From positions 1-48,247 of the forward strand of contig CAMDNL010000002.1 of NCBI GenBank assembly GCA_945902975.1: DNA of 48,247 nt, read 5' to 3'. The position numbers and the translations under genes are program-made. The stretch comes from Chitinophaga pinensis. Lineage in GTDB: Bacteria; Bacteroidota; Bacteroidia; Chitinophagales; Chitinophagaceae. The notes under the pieces are model-generated. The model was given only the letters and a program-made list of their open reading frames with translations, made no database searches and was not told the DNA's origin. Within the stretch, counting starts at the first letter, position 1. Every line of letters begins with the position of its first letter. Below, in pieces: positions 31,343-41,404 of this stretch.

Positions 31343-33535
31343 TTAAATTCTTAATAGTCCTGCTTTATGCAAGGCATTGATTGGTTTGTTGTCCCAAAAC
31401 AAATCAAAGTCTTGCAAACCTGCAGCAATATAATCTGCTTTGATATCTGCCAATGTCATGCCAGTAGACAGTTCTACATTGATAGTTGATAATAAATTTA
31501 TAAACCATTTTCCTTTCTCTGGATCCACATGAATTGAAATGGTATTTTTATTGGTTTCAAAACGCAGGTTCATTTCTTCCCACTTACTTCCCTTTTTTGC
31601 ACGAGACACAATTGTTGAAGTAGGCATGAGCCCTGTCCAAATGGCTTTATAGTTATTCAAACCAATCTCTACGGCATCCAACTCTGTTTGGATATGATTG
31701 GGTGCAATACTTGTTTTTGGAATTTTAAATTCAAACCATTTTTGCAATGGAAATTCAAAACAAGCACCATGCATGTAATTGAGGATAGCTTTTTTTAAAC
31801 CATATCCAAAAATTTCATGGTTGGCTCCAGAAGCATCAATATGCGCAATATCATTGTTTGCAAAACTGCCTACTGTATCGGATACTTTTTTTACTTTATA
31901 CTTTTCTGGTGCTAAGCCCACAGGGCTATGAGCTGTCATGGTAAATAAATGCCAGAAGGCAGATTTTAAAACACCAGTTTCAAATAACTGACGCACCATC
32001 TCTAAGGAGTCCACCGTTTCTTGTACCGTTTGCGTTGGGAATCCATACATTAAGTAGGCATGTACCATGATGCCCGCGTCATTAAAATGTTTGCTTACGC
32101 GCGCAACCTGTGCCACTGTAATACCTTTTTGAATGAGCTCGAGTAATCTGTCCGATGCCACTTCTAATCCTCCACTCACTGCAATACATCCAGATGCTTT
32201 TAATAAAAGACATAAGTCCTGTGTAAAGCTTTTTTCAAAACGTACATTGGCCCACCAACTTACGACTAGTTTACGTTTTATAATTTCAATTGCCAAAGCT
32301 TTCATCAATGCAGGTGGTGCAGCTTCGTCTACAAAATGAAAACCATTTTGACCTGTCTGTGCAATCATCAATTCCATTCTATCCGCCAATAAACTTGCTG
32401 TAGCTGGCTCATAGGTTTTGATATAGTCCAATGAAATATCACAAAAAGTACATTTGCCCCAATAACATCCGTGTGCCATGGTTAATTTATTCCATCTTCC
32501 ATCGCTCCATAAACTATGCATAGGATTCACCAACTCAATCACAGAAATATATTGATCCAACCATAAACCTTCATAGTCTGGCGTACCTAACTGATGTTGT
32601 TTATAGTCAGGCTGGATGGACCCATTGATATAGGTAACCACCCCGTTGAGCAAAGTAAAACAACGCTTTAAATCCTGTACTTCTATTTTACCATCAATGT
32701 GATGAATCAATAATTCAATAGGTGTTTCTCCATCATCCAACGTGATAAAATCATAAAATTCAAACACCCTTGGATCCGATAAAGAACGCAATTCAGTATT
32801 GGCAAAACCTCCACCCATTGCTACTTTAATCAAAGGATGATGCTGTTTAATCCACTGACCACACCTTAAAGAAGTATACAAATTACCTGGGAAAGGCACC
32901 GATATACAAACCAATTTAGGTTGCACTTTTTGGATATGTTGTTCTAAAATATCCAATAAAATAGTATCTAAATAAGTCACTGGCGCATTTAAAGCCGCAT
33001 ACAATTCGTCAAATGTATTCGCAGATCTACCTAAACTTTCCGCGTACCTGCTAAAACCAAAATGAGGATCAATGGTTTCTTTAATTAAATTACCCAAATC
33101 CTCTAAATACATGGTAGCAATATGCTTGGCTTTATCCTGCTTTCCCATGGCACCAAATGCCCAATCTAAATCGTCCATTTGATCAAACGCATCCCCTTCT
33201 GGCAAAAAATTTCTAGAACATATAAGGTGTGCAATGGTATCTAAGTTACCCTGTAAGAATAAAATAACCTGATCGATGGTGTTGATATAATTATTTTCTA
33301 GTGCAAGTATTCTTTGACAATTTGGACTAAGCTCCCATTCTTTAGATCGAATGGATTGAAATAGTTTGATTAAGCCTGCTTTGTTAAAAAGCGCCAAAGT
33401 GACTTCGATCCCAAGATCTGCTTGTACACTTGGAATGCCCTTGGTATTTAAAAACCCTTTGATATAAGCCGTTGCAGGATAAGGCGTATTTAACTGTGTA
33501 AAAGGAGGCGTAATTAAAAATACGGGAGATTGCAT
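31343..33535 (-). CDS. B12-binding-domain-type radical SAM protein
   Basis: 730 aa; N-terminal PPFTQLNTPYPATAYIKGFL, Rossmann-like VCISVPFPGNLYTSLRCGQWIKQHHPLIKVAMGGGFANTEL, [4Fe-4S] motif CYWGKCTFC, AVSGGLEVASDRLLELIQKGIT. Confidence 0.88.
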   Translation of the reverse strand: MQSPVFLITPPFTQLNTPYPATAYIKGFLNTKGIPSVQADLGIEVTLALFNKAGLIKLFQSIRSKEWELSPNCQRILALENNYINTIDQVILFLQGNLDTIAHLICSRNFLPEGDAFDQMDDLDWAFGAMGKQDKAKHIATMYLEDLGNLIKETIDPHFGFSRYAESLGRSANTFDELYAALNAPVTYLDTILLDILEQHIQKVQPKLVCISVPFPGNLYTSLRCGQWIKQHHPLIKVAMGGGFANTELRSLSDPRVFEFYDFITLDDGETPIELLIHHIDGKIEVQDLKRCFTLLNGVVTYINGSIQPDYKQHQLGTPDYEGLWLDQYISVIELVNPMHSLWSDGRWNKLTMAHGCYWGKCTFCDISLDYIKTYEPATASLLADRMELMIAQTGQNGFHFVDEAAPPALMKALAIEIIKRKLVVSWWANVRFEKSFTQDLCLLLKASGCIAVSGGLEVASDRLLELIQKGITVAQVARVSKHFNDAGIMVHAYLMYGFPTQTVQETVDSLEMVRQLFETGVLKSAFWHLFTMTAHSPVGLAPEKYKVKKVSDTVGSFANNDIAHIDASGANHEIFGYGLKKAILNYMHGACFEFPLQKWFEFKIPKTSIAPNHIQTELDAVEIGLNNYKAIWTGLMPTSTIVSRAKKGSKWEEMNLRFETNKNTISIHVDPEKGKWFINLLSTINVELSTGMTLADIKADYIAAGLQDFDLFWDNKPINALHKAGLLRI

Positions 33536-33539
33536 ATGC

Positions 33540-34229
33540 TTACTTTACCGTCTTCATTTGAATGATATCAACTACAAAAGCAAATGCCATTGAAAAATAA
33601 ATATAGCCTTTGGGTATCTCTAAATGAAAGCCTTCTGCAATCAATGACAATCCAATCATCATCAAAAAGCTTAATGCCAATATTTTAAAGGAAGGGTGTT
33701 TTTTGATGAAAAAACTAATTGGCTGTGAAGCAAAAATCATGATCACCACGGCCACAATAACCGATGTATACATGACCCATAGCTCCTGTGCCATACCAAT
33801 GGCTGTAATGATAGAATCAATTGAAAAAACCAAGTCTAATATAATAATCTCTAATAAAAGTTTTTTAAAACTACTCGTTTTTGGAACAACTGGCTGATCG
33901 CTATTATTTGCTAGTTCTGTTTTATGGTAAATCTCGACTGTGCTTTTATAAATTAAAAAAAGACCACCTGCAATTAAGATCAATCCCTTGCCAGAAAAAT
34001 GAATATCAAATAAGATAAATAATTCTTGGTCTAATTTTAAAATCCAAGAAATCAAGGTTAATAAAATTAATCGCATCACCATGGCTAAGCCAAGTCCCCA
34101 ATACCTTAATTTATTTCTTTGACTATCCGGTAATTTATCAGCTAGAATAGAGATAAAAATGACATTGTCAATGCCTAAAATAACTTCTAAAGAGATTAAG
34201 GAAATTAAAGGGATGATTGCATCTAGCAT
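33540..34229 (-). CDS. TerC family integral membrane protein
   Basis: 229 aa; LEVILGIDNVIFISILADKLP and ILDLVFSIDSIITAIGMAQ paired motifs. Confidence 0.9.
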   Translation of the reverse strand: MLDAIIPLISLISLEVILGIDNVIFISILADKLPDSQRNKLRYWGLGLAMVMRLILLTLISWILKLDQELFILFDIHFSGKGLILIAGGLFLIYKSTVEIYHKTELANNSDQPVVPKTSSFKKLLLEIIILDLVFSIDSIITAIGMAQELWVMYTSVIVAVVIMIFASQPISFFIKKHPSFKILALSFLMMIGLSLIAEGFHLEIPKGYIYFSMAFAFVVDIIQMKTVK

Positions 34230-34284
34230 ATATTTGATTTTTACGACTACAAATATAGGAATAGATTGACTTATTTCATTTCAA

Positions 34285-36735
34285 TTAAAAAGGCTGTAAA
34301 ATCAATTGCTCCTTTGTCACAGTCTTAATTCTATCCTTTGAGTAATAAGCAGGGAAAAATTGATCATTAGCCCAAGTTTTAAATAGATTATTGTAAAAAG
34401 GACTTGACGGGTCACCAGACTGTCCAGGACTATTTATCATTAAGGTTTTGTCCCAGTCTTTTGTATCTATTAATAGCCTAAAACTTGCACCAGAACTTTG
34501 ATTATCCGCACTTCCTGTGGAACCAGGTGTTTGGCCATTCCCACCTCTTGGATAGATTTCAGTATTCATTTGTTTTTTCATTTCATTACTAAGCATTGCG
34601 TTCAATGGATGTGTTAATTTAACATGCTTATAATTTAATTGCCCATAAACCCAATCCTCCATGTTAAAGCCTAGCTTTTTTCTTAAAGCATTAATTGCTT
34701 TTTCGAATGCCTTATTCAATAACTGATTTCTTTTCTCAATGGCATCCTCCCCAAAATAATTTTCTGGATATTCTATTCTTTGAACAATACTTGTCATTTG
34801 AAATGAAATATAATTTTTGACAGAAGCAGGAATAAATTGACTAGTAAACAAAGCGGCTATTTCTTTTTCCCAAGCAATATATATACCAGCAGCAATACTA
34901 TTTTTATCTAAAACAAAATCCCAATTAGTCAAACGATTTTTCGCATTCATCAGCGCAGTATCTTTAAATGCAATACCATTCAAAATTGGGACAAGTTTAC
35001 TTGCAGGTATAGAAAAATAGTCTGTTTGCAAAGCTGCCATTTTTGATAAATCCATTTTATTATTTGCACTAATTACGCTATTTATTCTGTCCCCTCTATA
35101 GGAATCAGACCATGTATATCCTATCGCATCCCATCTTGTATAATTTTCTGGTGTCACATTTTGATTTGCTGTTGCAAAGAAACCTGCCTTAGGATTCAAT
35201 GCACTTGGTCGATCTTTAATTGGCAAATAACCATCCCATTCATATCTTCCATCACCTGGTATAGGCACATAACCACTGAAGTTTTTTCTGATAGGTATGA
35301 TGCCAACTGCTTGCCAACCAATATTCCCTTTTTTATCTGCCCAGATCATATTTTCTCCTGGCAAATGACTGAATGAGCATGCTTCTCTAAAACTCTCCCA
35401 ATCTGTTGCCTGATCAATCCTTAATGAAGCAAGATAAGGTGCACCGCCTGGCTCCATCCATGCAGCTTTGACTGCATATGCTTTATAATGAACGGAATCG
35501 ATCCATGTAATTGGTCCATGTAATGAATATTTGAGTTCTACCGTCACTGTAGGACTATTTTTAACCTTTATAGAATCTTGAATACTGCGCATATCAACCC
35601 ATTTACCTTTATGCCAATATTGATTTAGATTCGTTTTATTTAAATCATACACATACAAGTCTTCCCCATCCGTTTCAAAAATAGTTAAGCCCCATGCACC
35701 AAACTCATTATGCCCTATTGAAACACCCGGAATAACTGGTTCGCCTGCCCCTATAACATTCCAACCTGGCGCCACTAAATGAACCATATATCTCAAAGAC
35801 GGCAAAGCAATTTTTCTGTGTGGGTCATTTGCTAACATTGGATATCCACTTGCAGTTTTACTTCCTGCAATAATCCAATTATTACTTCCTTCCATTTCTT
35901 GACTTTGGAGAAATAAATCTTTTTCAGGGGTGATTGACTGTTGCATCACAAGGTCTTCTGCTTTACTGTCCACCCCACTATTTTTAAAAATTAACTCTTT
36001 CCTATATGCATTATACAATCCTAAAATATCTTGGTCTAACAAAACTGGATTGACAGCGGAATCCATTTTTAGATTTGGCTCTTTTGGATGAAACCAAACA
36101 ATTTCTTTTACCTTTTTTTCACCCACCTTAGCGACTGCACGTCCTAAATTTAATTCCTGTGTGATATTACCTAATAATCCCTGGTGTCTTGAAATAACAA
36201 TTTCAGGTGTCCATGCTTTAGGTGTTATATTTAATAACTTAAACTCAATTGGTAATGCATTAGGGGCTTGATTAACTTCATTTATATACGCATTTACCCC
36301 TTCAACATAGGCATTGATAATTGACTCTCCTCTTGGATGGTATACATTTAAATCTTTTTTAAGATCCCCTCTATATTGGAATAACCGAGTGCCAATATCT
36401 CTTTTTAATTCCTCTACCCCTAAAATTTCAGCTGTCGTACCTGTGGCTTGTCTTCTCCAAATTTCAAACTGAAAAAGTCTATCTTTTACTGCACAATATC
36501 CTTGAGCAAAAAATAAATCATGCTCATTCTGAGCGTATATATGATTGATGCCCCATTGGTCTCTAAGCACTTCTACTTTACTTAATAAACCCTTTAAATT
36601 TAGACTTGATTTTTGAATTGCTTCAATTTGATTTGATTGTGCATTTAAAGCAACACAAAAAAATAAATAACAGATGCTTATACAATTAATAAATAAAAAT
36701 CGCAGTTTACTCAATTGATTTTTCATTCGTATCAT
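34285..36735 (-). CDS. Penicillin acylase family protein (Ntn hydrolase)
   Basis: 816 aa; signal peptide; processing site EGSNNWIIAGSKTASGYPMLANDPHRKIALPS, FAQGYCAVKDRLFQFEIWRRQATGTTAEILG, RGGNGQTPGSTGSADNQSSGASFRLLID. Confidence 0.92.
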   Translation of the reverse strand: MIRMKNQLSKLRFLFINCISICYLFFCVALNAQSNQIEAIQKSSLNLKGLLSKVEVLRDQWGINHIYAQNEHDLFFAQGYCAVKDRLFQFEIWRRQATGTTAEILGVEELKRDIGTRLFQYRGDLKKDLNVYHPRGESIINAYVEGVNAYINEVNQAPNALPIEFKLLNITPKAWTPEIVISRHQGLLGNITQELNLGRAVAKVGEKKVKEIVWFHPKEPNLKMDSAVNPVLLDQDILGLYNAYRKELIFKNSGVDSKAEDLVMQQSITPEKDLFLQSQEMEGSNNWIIAGSKTASGYPMLANDPHRKIALPSLRYMVHLVAPGWNVIGAGEPVIPGVSIGHNEFGAWGLTIFETDGEDLYVYDLNKTNLNQYWHKGKWVDMRSIQDSIKVKNSPTVTVELKYSLHGPITWIDSVHYKAYAVKAAWMEPGGAPYLASLRIDQATDWESFREACSFSHLPGENMIWADKKGNIGWQAVGIIPIRKNFSGYVPIPGDGRYEWDGYLPIKDRPSALNPKAGFFATANQNVTPENYTRWDAIGYTWSDSYRGDRINSVISANNKMDLSKMAALQTDYFSIPASKLVPILNGIAFKDTALMNAKNRLTNWDFVLDKNSIAAGIYIAWEKEIAALFTSQFIPASVKNYISFQMTSIVQRIEYPENYFGEDAIEKRNQLLNKAFEKAINALRKKLGFNMEDWVYGQLNYKHVKLTHPLNAMLSNEMKKQMNTEIYPRGGNGQTPGSTGSADNQSSGASFRLLIDTKDWDKTLMINSPGQSGDPSSPFYNNLFKTWANDQFFPAYYSKDRIKTVTKEQLILQPF

Positions 36736-36809
36736 TTTTGATACTTTAAGTTAATCAATTTAAGTCAAAGCCTAATAATTTAAAGCTCTAAAAAAATATA
36801 CAAAAGCAG

Positions 36810-38087
36810 TTATTTATGTTGCTTATATACTTTCCCATCCTTCATTATCCAATCGATATTTTCCAAGCTTTCAATATTTTTAGTAGGGTCTTGTTTTAAG
36901 GCAATGATATCGGCCAATGCGCCTACTTTTATTTCACCTATTTGACCAACCTGTCCTAGTAATTCCGCGGCATTTACAGTGGCTGTTTGGATGGCCTGTA
37001 TTGGTGTTAATCCCCATGATACAAAATAAGAAAAGTCTTTAGCTTGTGGAAGACTCCAATCATACCCGCCAATATCTGTACCATATGCAATTTTGACGCC
37101 CACCTTAATCGCTTTTTTAAATGTTTCTGGAATAGACTTAGAAAACATAAGATTGATAGGGCTACCTAATTTAGCCCTGCCTTCTGCAACAAATTCATTT
37201 ACAAATAATGTTGGGCACCAAAAAACACCTTTAGCAGCCATTAATTGCATACTCTCTTCATCCATACCTAATCCATGTTCAATAGATTTTGCGCCTGCAT
37301 TTACTGCAGCAATAATACCGTCTCTAGTCATGGCGTGTGCAGCGAAATTTTTTCTGCTACCTATTGTTTCATTACCAATAGCATTCATTTCCTCTGATGT
37401 AAAATTTGATAATGCCCTGTAGTTTCCGTCTGGTTGTTTGATGTAGCCTCTGTCTGAGTATATTTTGATCCAATCTGCACCATGTTCTAATTGCTCTCGA
37501 ACAGCTTTTCTTGCTTCGTCAGCGCCTGTAATTTCTTGTACACCTTTTGGCATTTTTAATTCCCATGCATACTCAGAAGCTTTAATTGGGTAATGACCTG
37601 TCGTATTAATTGCTAAAGTTGCAACAAACATTCTTGGACCAGGAATGACACCGGCATTAATCGCTTTTTTTAAATCAACATCTGCATATCCTGCCCCTTC
37701 TGTACCTAAGTCACGAATCGTCGTAAATCCATTCATAAGTGCCCTTTCAGCAGATTTTACACCTCTTATTGTTCTATATGGGATTGACTCTTTAAGCACT
37801 TGTACGTCATAATCTTCCTGCGTGATATCTCCCTGAAGTAATACATGCGTATGACAATCAATCATGCCTGGCATCACAAAATAATCAGAAAGATCGATGG
37901 TGGTATCTGCTTTAAATGCAGTAGGACCAACAGCAACAACTTTGTTTCCACTAAGCAAAACAAATTGTTTTTCTAGCACAATACCTGTTTTAGTATCTAA
38001 TAACTTACCACATTTAAGTAGGATTGATTTTTGTGCTTCGGCATACAATGAAGCAAGAAGCATGAATAAGAAAATGAATTGTCGCAT
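36810..38087 (-). CDS. Exported metal-dependent amidohydrolase (imidazolonepropionase/prolidase-like)
   Basis: 425 aa; signal peptide; VMPGMIDCHTHVLLQGD, TTIRDLGTEG, AHAMTRDGI, SIEHGLGMDEE, IAYGTDIGGYDW, GEIKVGALADIIAL. Confidence 0.9.
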   Translation of the reverse strand: MRQFIFLFMLLASLYAEAQKSILLKCGKLLDTKTGIVLEKQFVLLSGNKVVAVGPTAFKADTTIDLSDYFVMPGMIDCHTHVLLQGDITQEDYDVQVLKESIPYRTIRGVKSAERALMNGFTTIRDLGTEGAGYADVDLKKAINAGVIPGPRMFVATLAINTTGHYPIKASEYAWELKMPKGVQEITGADEARKAVREQLEHGADWIKIYSDRGYIKQPDGNYRALSNFTSEEMNAIGNETIGSRKNFAAHAMTRDGIIAAVNAGAKSIEHGLGMDEESMQLMAAKGVFWCPTLFVNEFVAEGRAKLGSPINLMFSKSIPETFKKAIKVGVKIAYGTDIGGYDWSLPQAKDFSYFVSWGLTPIQAIQTATVNAAELLGQVGQIGEIKVGALADIIALKQDPTKNIESLENIDWIMKDGKVYKQHK

Positions 38088-38094
38088 AGTGGAT

Positions 38095-41000
38095 TTATTT
38101 TAATTGTAATGCAGGAATATTGGCACTTTTGAATTGGTTGTTAAAATTCTTAACTGCATCATAAATGGCATCTAATTTTAATTTTTCTTTCGCCCAAGTA
38201 TTTTGTAAGTCAGCTAATCTGATTTTGACCCCATCCGTTAAAACAGGATCACTAATATCAATTAAACCTTTAATATAAAAGAAGTCTACATTTAATTTAC
38301 TTGGCCAATTAATTACATCTTGCCCATTTTGTGTTCTACTTTCAACAATATTTGATTCCCAATCATCTATTTTGCTAATCATACTATTCGCCTCTTCTTT
38401 AATTGATTTTGCTTCAGGAATACTTGCTAATGTTTCAGCATAATATTGTAATTGTTTTTTTATTTTTCTTAAGTTATTAACTGAAGTATGTACCTCCTTA
38501 ATATTTGAACTTATTGTAGCGAGTGTACTTTGTTGCAAGTCCCAATTTTCTTGAGATGCTTTTATAAATGGATTAGGCAGTACAGTTAGCGTTGTACTAT
38601 TTGATTGCTTAGAGGCGCTATTGTTAATTGGATGAAGGGTTAATTTAGCTTGGTAGGTTCCTGGCGCAACAGCATATCCTGCATAGCTTCCTAAAACAAA
38701 AACGCCATTCACATCAGGACTTTCTGAATTCGTTCTAAAATTCCATAAAAAACGATTATGCCCTTTTTGATTGCTTAGCAAGGTCTCAGGAGCAGGACCA
38801 CCTGGATATTTTTTGTAGTTCCCGTCCTTTAAATTACTATATATCCTAATCAATTTACCTTTAGAATCAGTTATCTCTAATATAACAGTGTCTTTTTCAT
38901 TAAGTGTTTCTGGTAAAAAATAGTCAAGGATGACGCCTTCTGGCGCATTTTGTCCTTCTCCATTTTTCTCAGGTAACCCGTTTCCACCACCATATTTATA
39001 AGCTGGCTTTGGCATGATTAATTGAACTGAACTATAGTTATTGAATTGTATATTTTGTTGCACTGTACTTAGATCATCTAAAATCCAAAATGCTCTACCA
39101 GCAGTGGCTGCAACCAAATCATTGTCTCTGATAATAAGATCGGTCACTGGCACAATAGGTAAATTTAATTGAAAATTAGACCAAGAATTACCAGCATCAT
39201 TTGAAATATAAAAGCCTCTCTCGCTGCCAGCGTATAAAATATTTTTAAACTTTTTATCTTCTCTAATTACTTTAATAAAATCAGCATCTTTAACGCCATT
39301 ATTTATTTTTGTCCAGGTTACACCATTGTCTGTTGTTTTATAAGTATAAGAGGCATAATCGTTTAGCTTATACCTTGTAGCACTTATATAAATAACCCCT
39401 TTATCAAATGAAGAAGCTTCAATACTATTTATTTGACATTCTTCTAAATCTTTTGGTGTAATATTTGCCCAAGTCTTACCACCATCTGTAGTTACATGTA
39501 CCAACCCGCAATCACTTCCTGTATAAATTGTATTGGCATCAAGTGGTGATTCTTTTACATAAAAAATGGTATTATAGTTTTCGCCACCAGCTCCTTCGTT
39601 GGTAAATGGAACTCCGCCTGGACCTTGCTTAGATTTATCATTTCTTGTTAAGTCTGGGCTTATTGCATCCCAACTTAATCCACCATTCATGGTTTTCAAT
39701 AATACATTGGCAGCATGATACATCACTTTTGGATTGTGCATAGAAGTTACAATTGGCGCATTCCAATTAAACCTGTATTTCATATCTTTTGGCTGGACTG
39801 CTAAATTCAGACTTGGATATGCTTGTACATCTTTAACCTCATTTGTTTTAGTATTGAGCATTTCAATATACCCTTGATAACATCCCCCGTATACTATTTC
39901 AGGGTTATTAGGGTCAAATGCTAGAAAAGCTGATTCACAACCCGCACCTGCATTCCAATCACGCACAGTGATAGCACCTGTATTATTTCTACTAGCAATA
40001 ATGACAGAAGAATTATCCTGTTGACCACCATATACTTTATAAGGAAATGAATTATCTGTATTTACTCTATAAAATTGAGCAGTACTTTGATTCATAATAG
40101 AAGACCATGAATTGGCTTGATCATAACTAATTTCTCCACCGCCATCATCTGCCAAACCAATCTCATTATTATTGTTTGGATTAATCCATAAGTCATGGGT
40201 GTCTCCATGTCCGACTTTCACGTTGGTAAAAGTTTTTCCTCCATCAATTGAACGCATCATAGGTGCGTTTAAAACATACACTAAATTTTCATTTTTTGTG
40301 TCTGCATATACTTTCATATAATACCAAGATCTAGAGGATATATCTTGATTGTTAGACAACAATGCCCAAGTTTTACCAGCATCATCTGAACGATATAATC
40401 CTGATTTCTTTTTTTCTGTTTCAACAATTGCAAATACACGATTAGGATTAACCCTAGAAACACTTAATCCAATCTTACCCATTAAATCAGGCAAGCCTTC
40501 TGTTAATTTTATCCAAGTAACACCTTCATCTGTAGATTTCCATATAGCAGAACCTTTTCCGCCACTTGATACCGTCCAAGGAAATCTGCGATGCTCCCAT
40601 GAAGCAGCATATAAAACTCGAGGATTAGTCATATCCATTGTCAAGGAAGCAATTCCTGTACTATCATTAATATACAACACACGCTTCCAATTAACTCCTC
40701 CATCTATTGTTTTATAAACCCCTCTTTCATTATTAGGACCATGTACTGTCCCTTGAGCAGCCACATATACAATATCTGAATTAGAAGGATGAACTGCGAT
40801 ATCAGCTATATGTCTAGTTTTTTCAAGTCCGATATTTTTCCATGTAACACCACCATTGGTAGATTTATAGACACCATCTCCATAACTTGTCATTACACCT
40901 CTTACAGCATGCTCACCTGAACCAACATAAATAACATTTGGGTCGGATTCAGAAACAGCAATATCCCCGATAGAACCCACATTAAAAAAGCCATCTGAAA

Positions 41001-41268
41001 TATTTTTCCACTTAAGTCCACCATCGATAGTTTCCCAAACGCCCCCTCCCGTGTATCCTGCATAAAATCTTTTTGAATTACTGACCACTCCACTAATGGT
41101 ATTTGCCCTTCCGCCTCTTGTTGGGCCAATATTCCTCCATTGTAAATTTTTAAATACTGAATCTAGAATTGGCTTAGTAGCTTCAATAGTAGTAGTATTC
41201 GATTTTTTCTTCTGTGCTTGAACACTTAATGATAAAAGGAGTAAAAGACAGATAATTGGATTTTTCAT
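38095..41268 (-). CDS. Exported VPS10/sortilin-like BNR (Asp-box) beta-propeller protein
   Basis: 1057 aa; signal peptide; WRNIGPTRGGRANTISGVVSN; many Asp-boxes (STNGGVTWKNI, TIDGGVNWKRV, STDEGVTWIKL, SDDAGKTWALL, TTDGGKTWANI, TTDNGVTWTKI). Confidence 0.88.
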   Translation of the reverse strand: MKNPIICLLLLLSLSVQAQKKKSNTTTIEATKPILDSVFKNLQWRNIGPTRGGRANTISGVVSNSKRFYAGYTGGGVWETIDGGLKWKNISDGFFNVGSIGDIAVSESDPNVIYVGSGEHAVRGVMTSYGDGVYKSTNGGVTWKNIGLEKTRHIADIAVHPSNSDIVYVAAQGTVHGPNNERGVYKTIDGGVNWKRVLYINDSTGIASLTMDMTNPRVLYAASWEHRRFPWTVSSGGKGSAIWKSTDEGVTWIKLTEGLPDLMGKIGLSVSRVNPNRVFAIVETEKKKSGLYRSDDAGKTWALLSNNQDISSRSWYYMKVYADTKNENLVYVLNAPMMRSIDGGKTFTNVKVGHGDTHDLWINPNNNNEIGLADDGGGEISYDQANSWSSIMNQSTAQFYRVNTDNSFPYKVYGGQQDNSSVIIASRNNTGAITVRDWNAGAGCESAFLAFDPNNPEIVYGGCYQGYIEMLNTKTNEVKDVQAYPSLNLAVQPKDMKYRFNWNAPIVTSMHNPKVMYHAANVLLKTMNGGLSWDAISPDLTRNDKSKQGPGGVPFTNEGAGGENYNTIFYVKESPLDANTIYTGSDCGLVHVTTDGGKTWANITPKDLEECQINSIEASSFDKGVIYISATRYKLNDYASYTYKTTDNGVTWTKINNGVKDADFIKVIREDKKFKNILYAGSERGFYISNDAGNSWSNFQLNLPIVPVTDLIIRDNDLVAATAGRAFWILDDLSTVQQNIQFNNYSSVQLIMPKPAYKYGGGNGLPEKNGEGQNAPEGVILDYFLPETLNEKDTVILEITDSKGKLIRIYSNLKDGNYKKYPGGPAPETLLSNQKGHNRFLWNFRTNSESPDVNGVFVLGSYAGYAVAPGTYQAKLTLHPINNSASKQSNSTTLTVLPNPFIKASQENWDLQQSTLATISSNIKEVHTSVNNLRKIKKQLQYYAETLASIPEAKSIKEEANSMISKIDDWESNIVESRTQNGQDVINWPSKLNVDFFYIKGLIDISDPVLTDGVKIRLADLQNTWAKEKLKLDAIYDAVKNFNNQFKSANIPALQLK

Positions 41269-41404
41269 ATTTATGAACTTTTAATTTAAATATAGATAAA
41301 CCCTAAGTTAGTAATTTTTTCAACCTCCTGCTTTTTACCCATCTTTTAACCAATAATTATAGTAAATTAGCTAGGTACATTATTCATAATTCAACCTATA
41401 ATAC

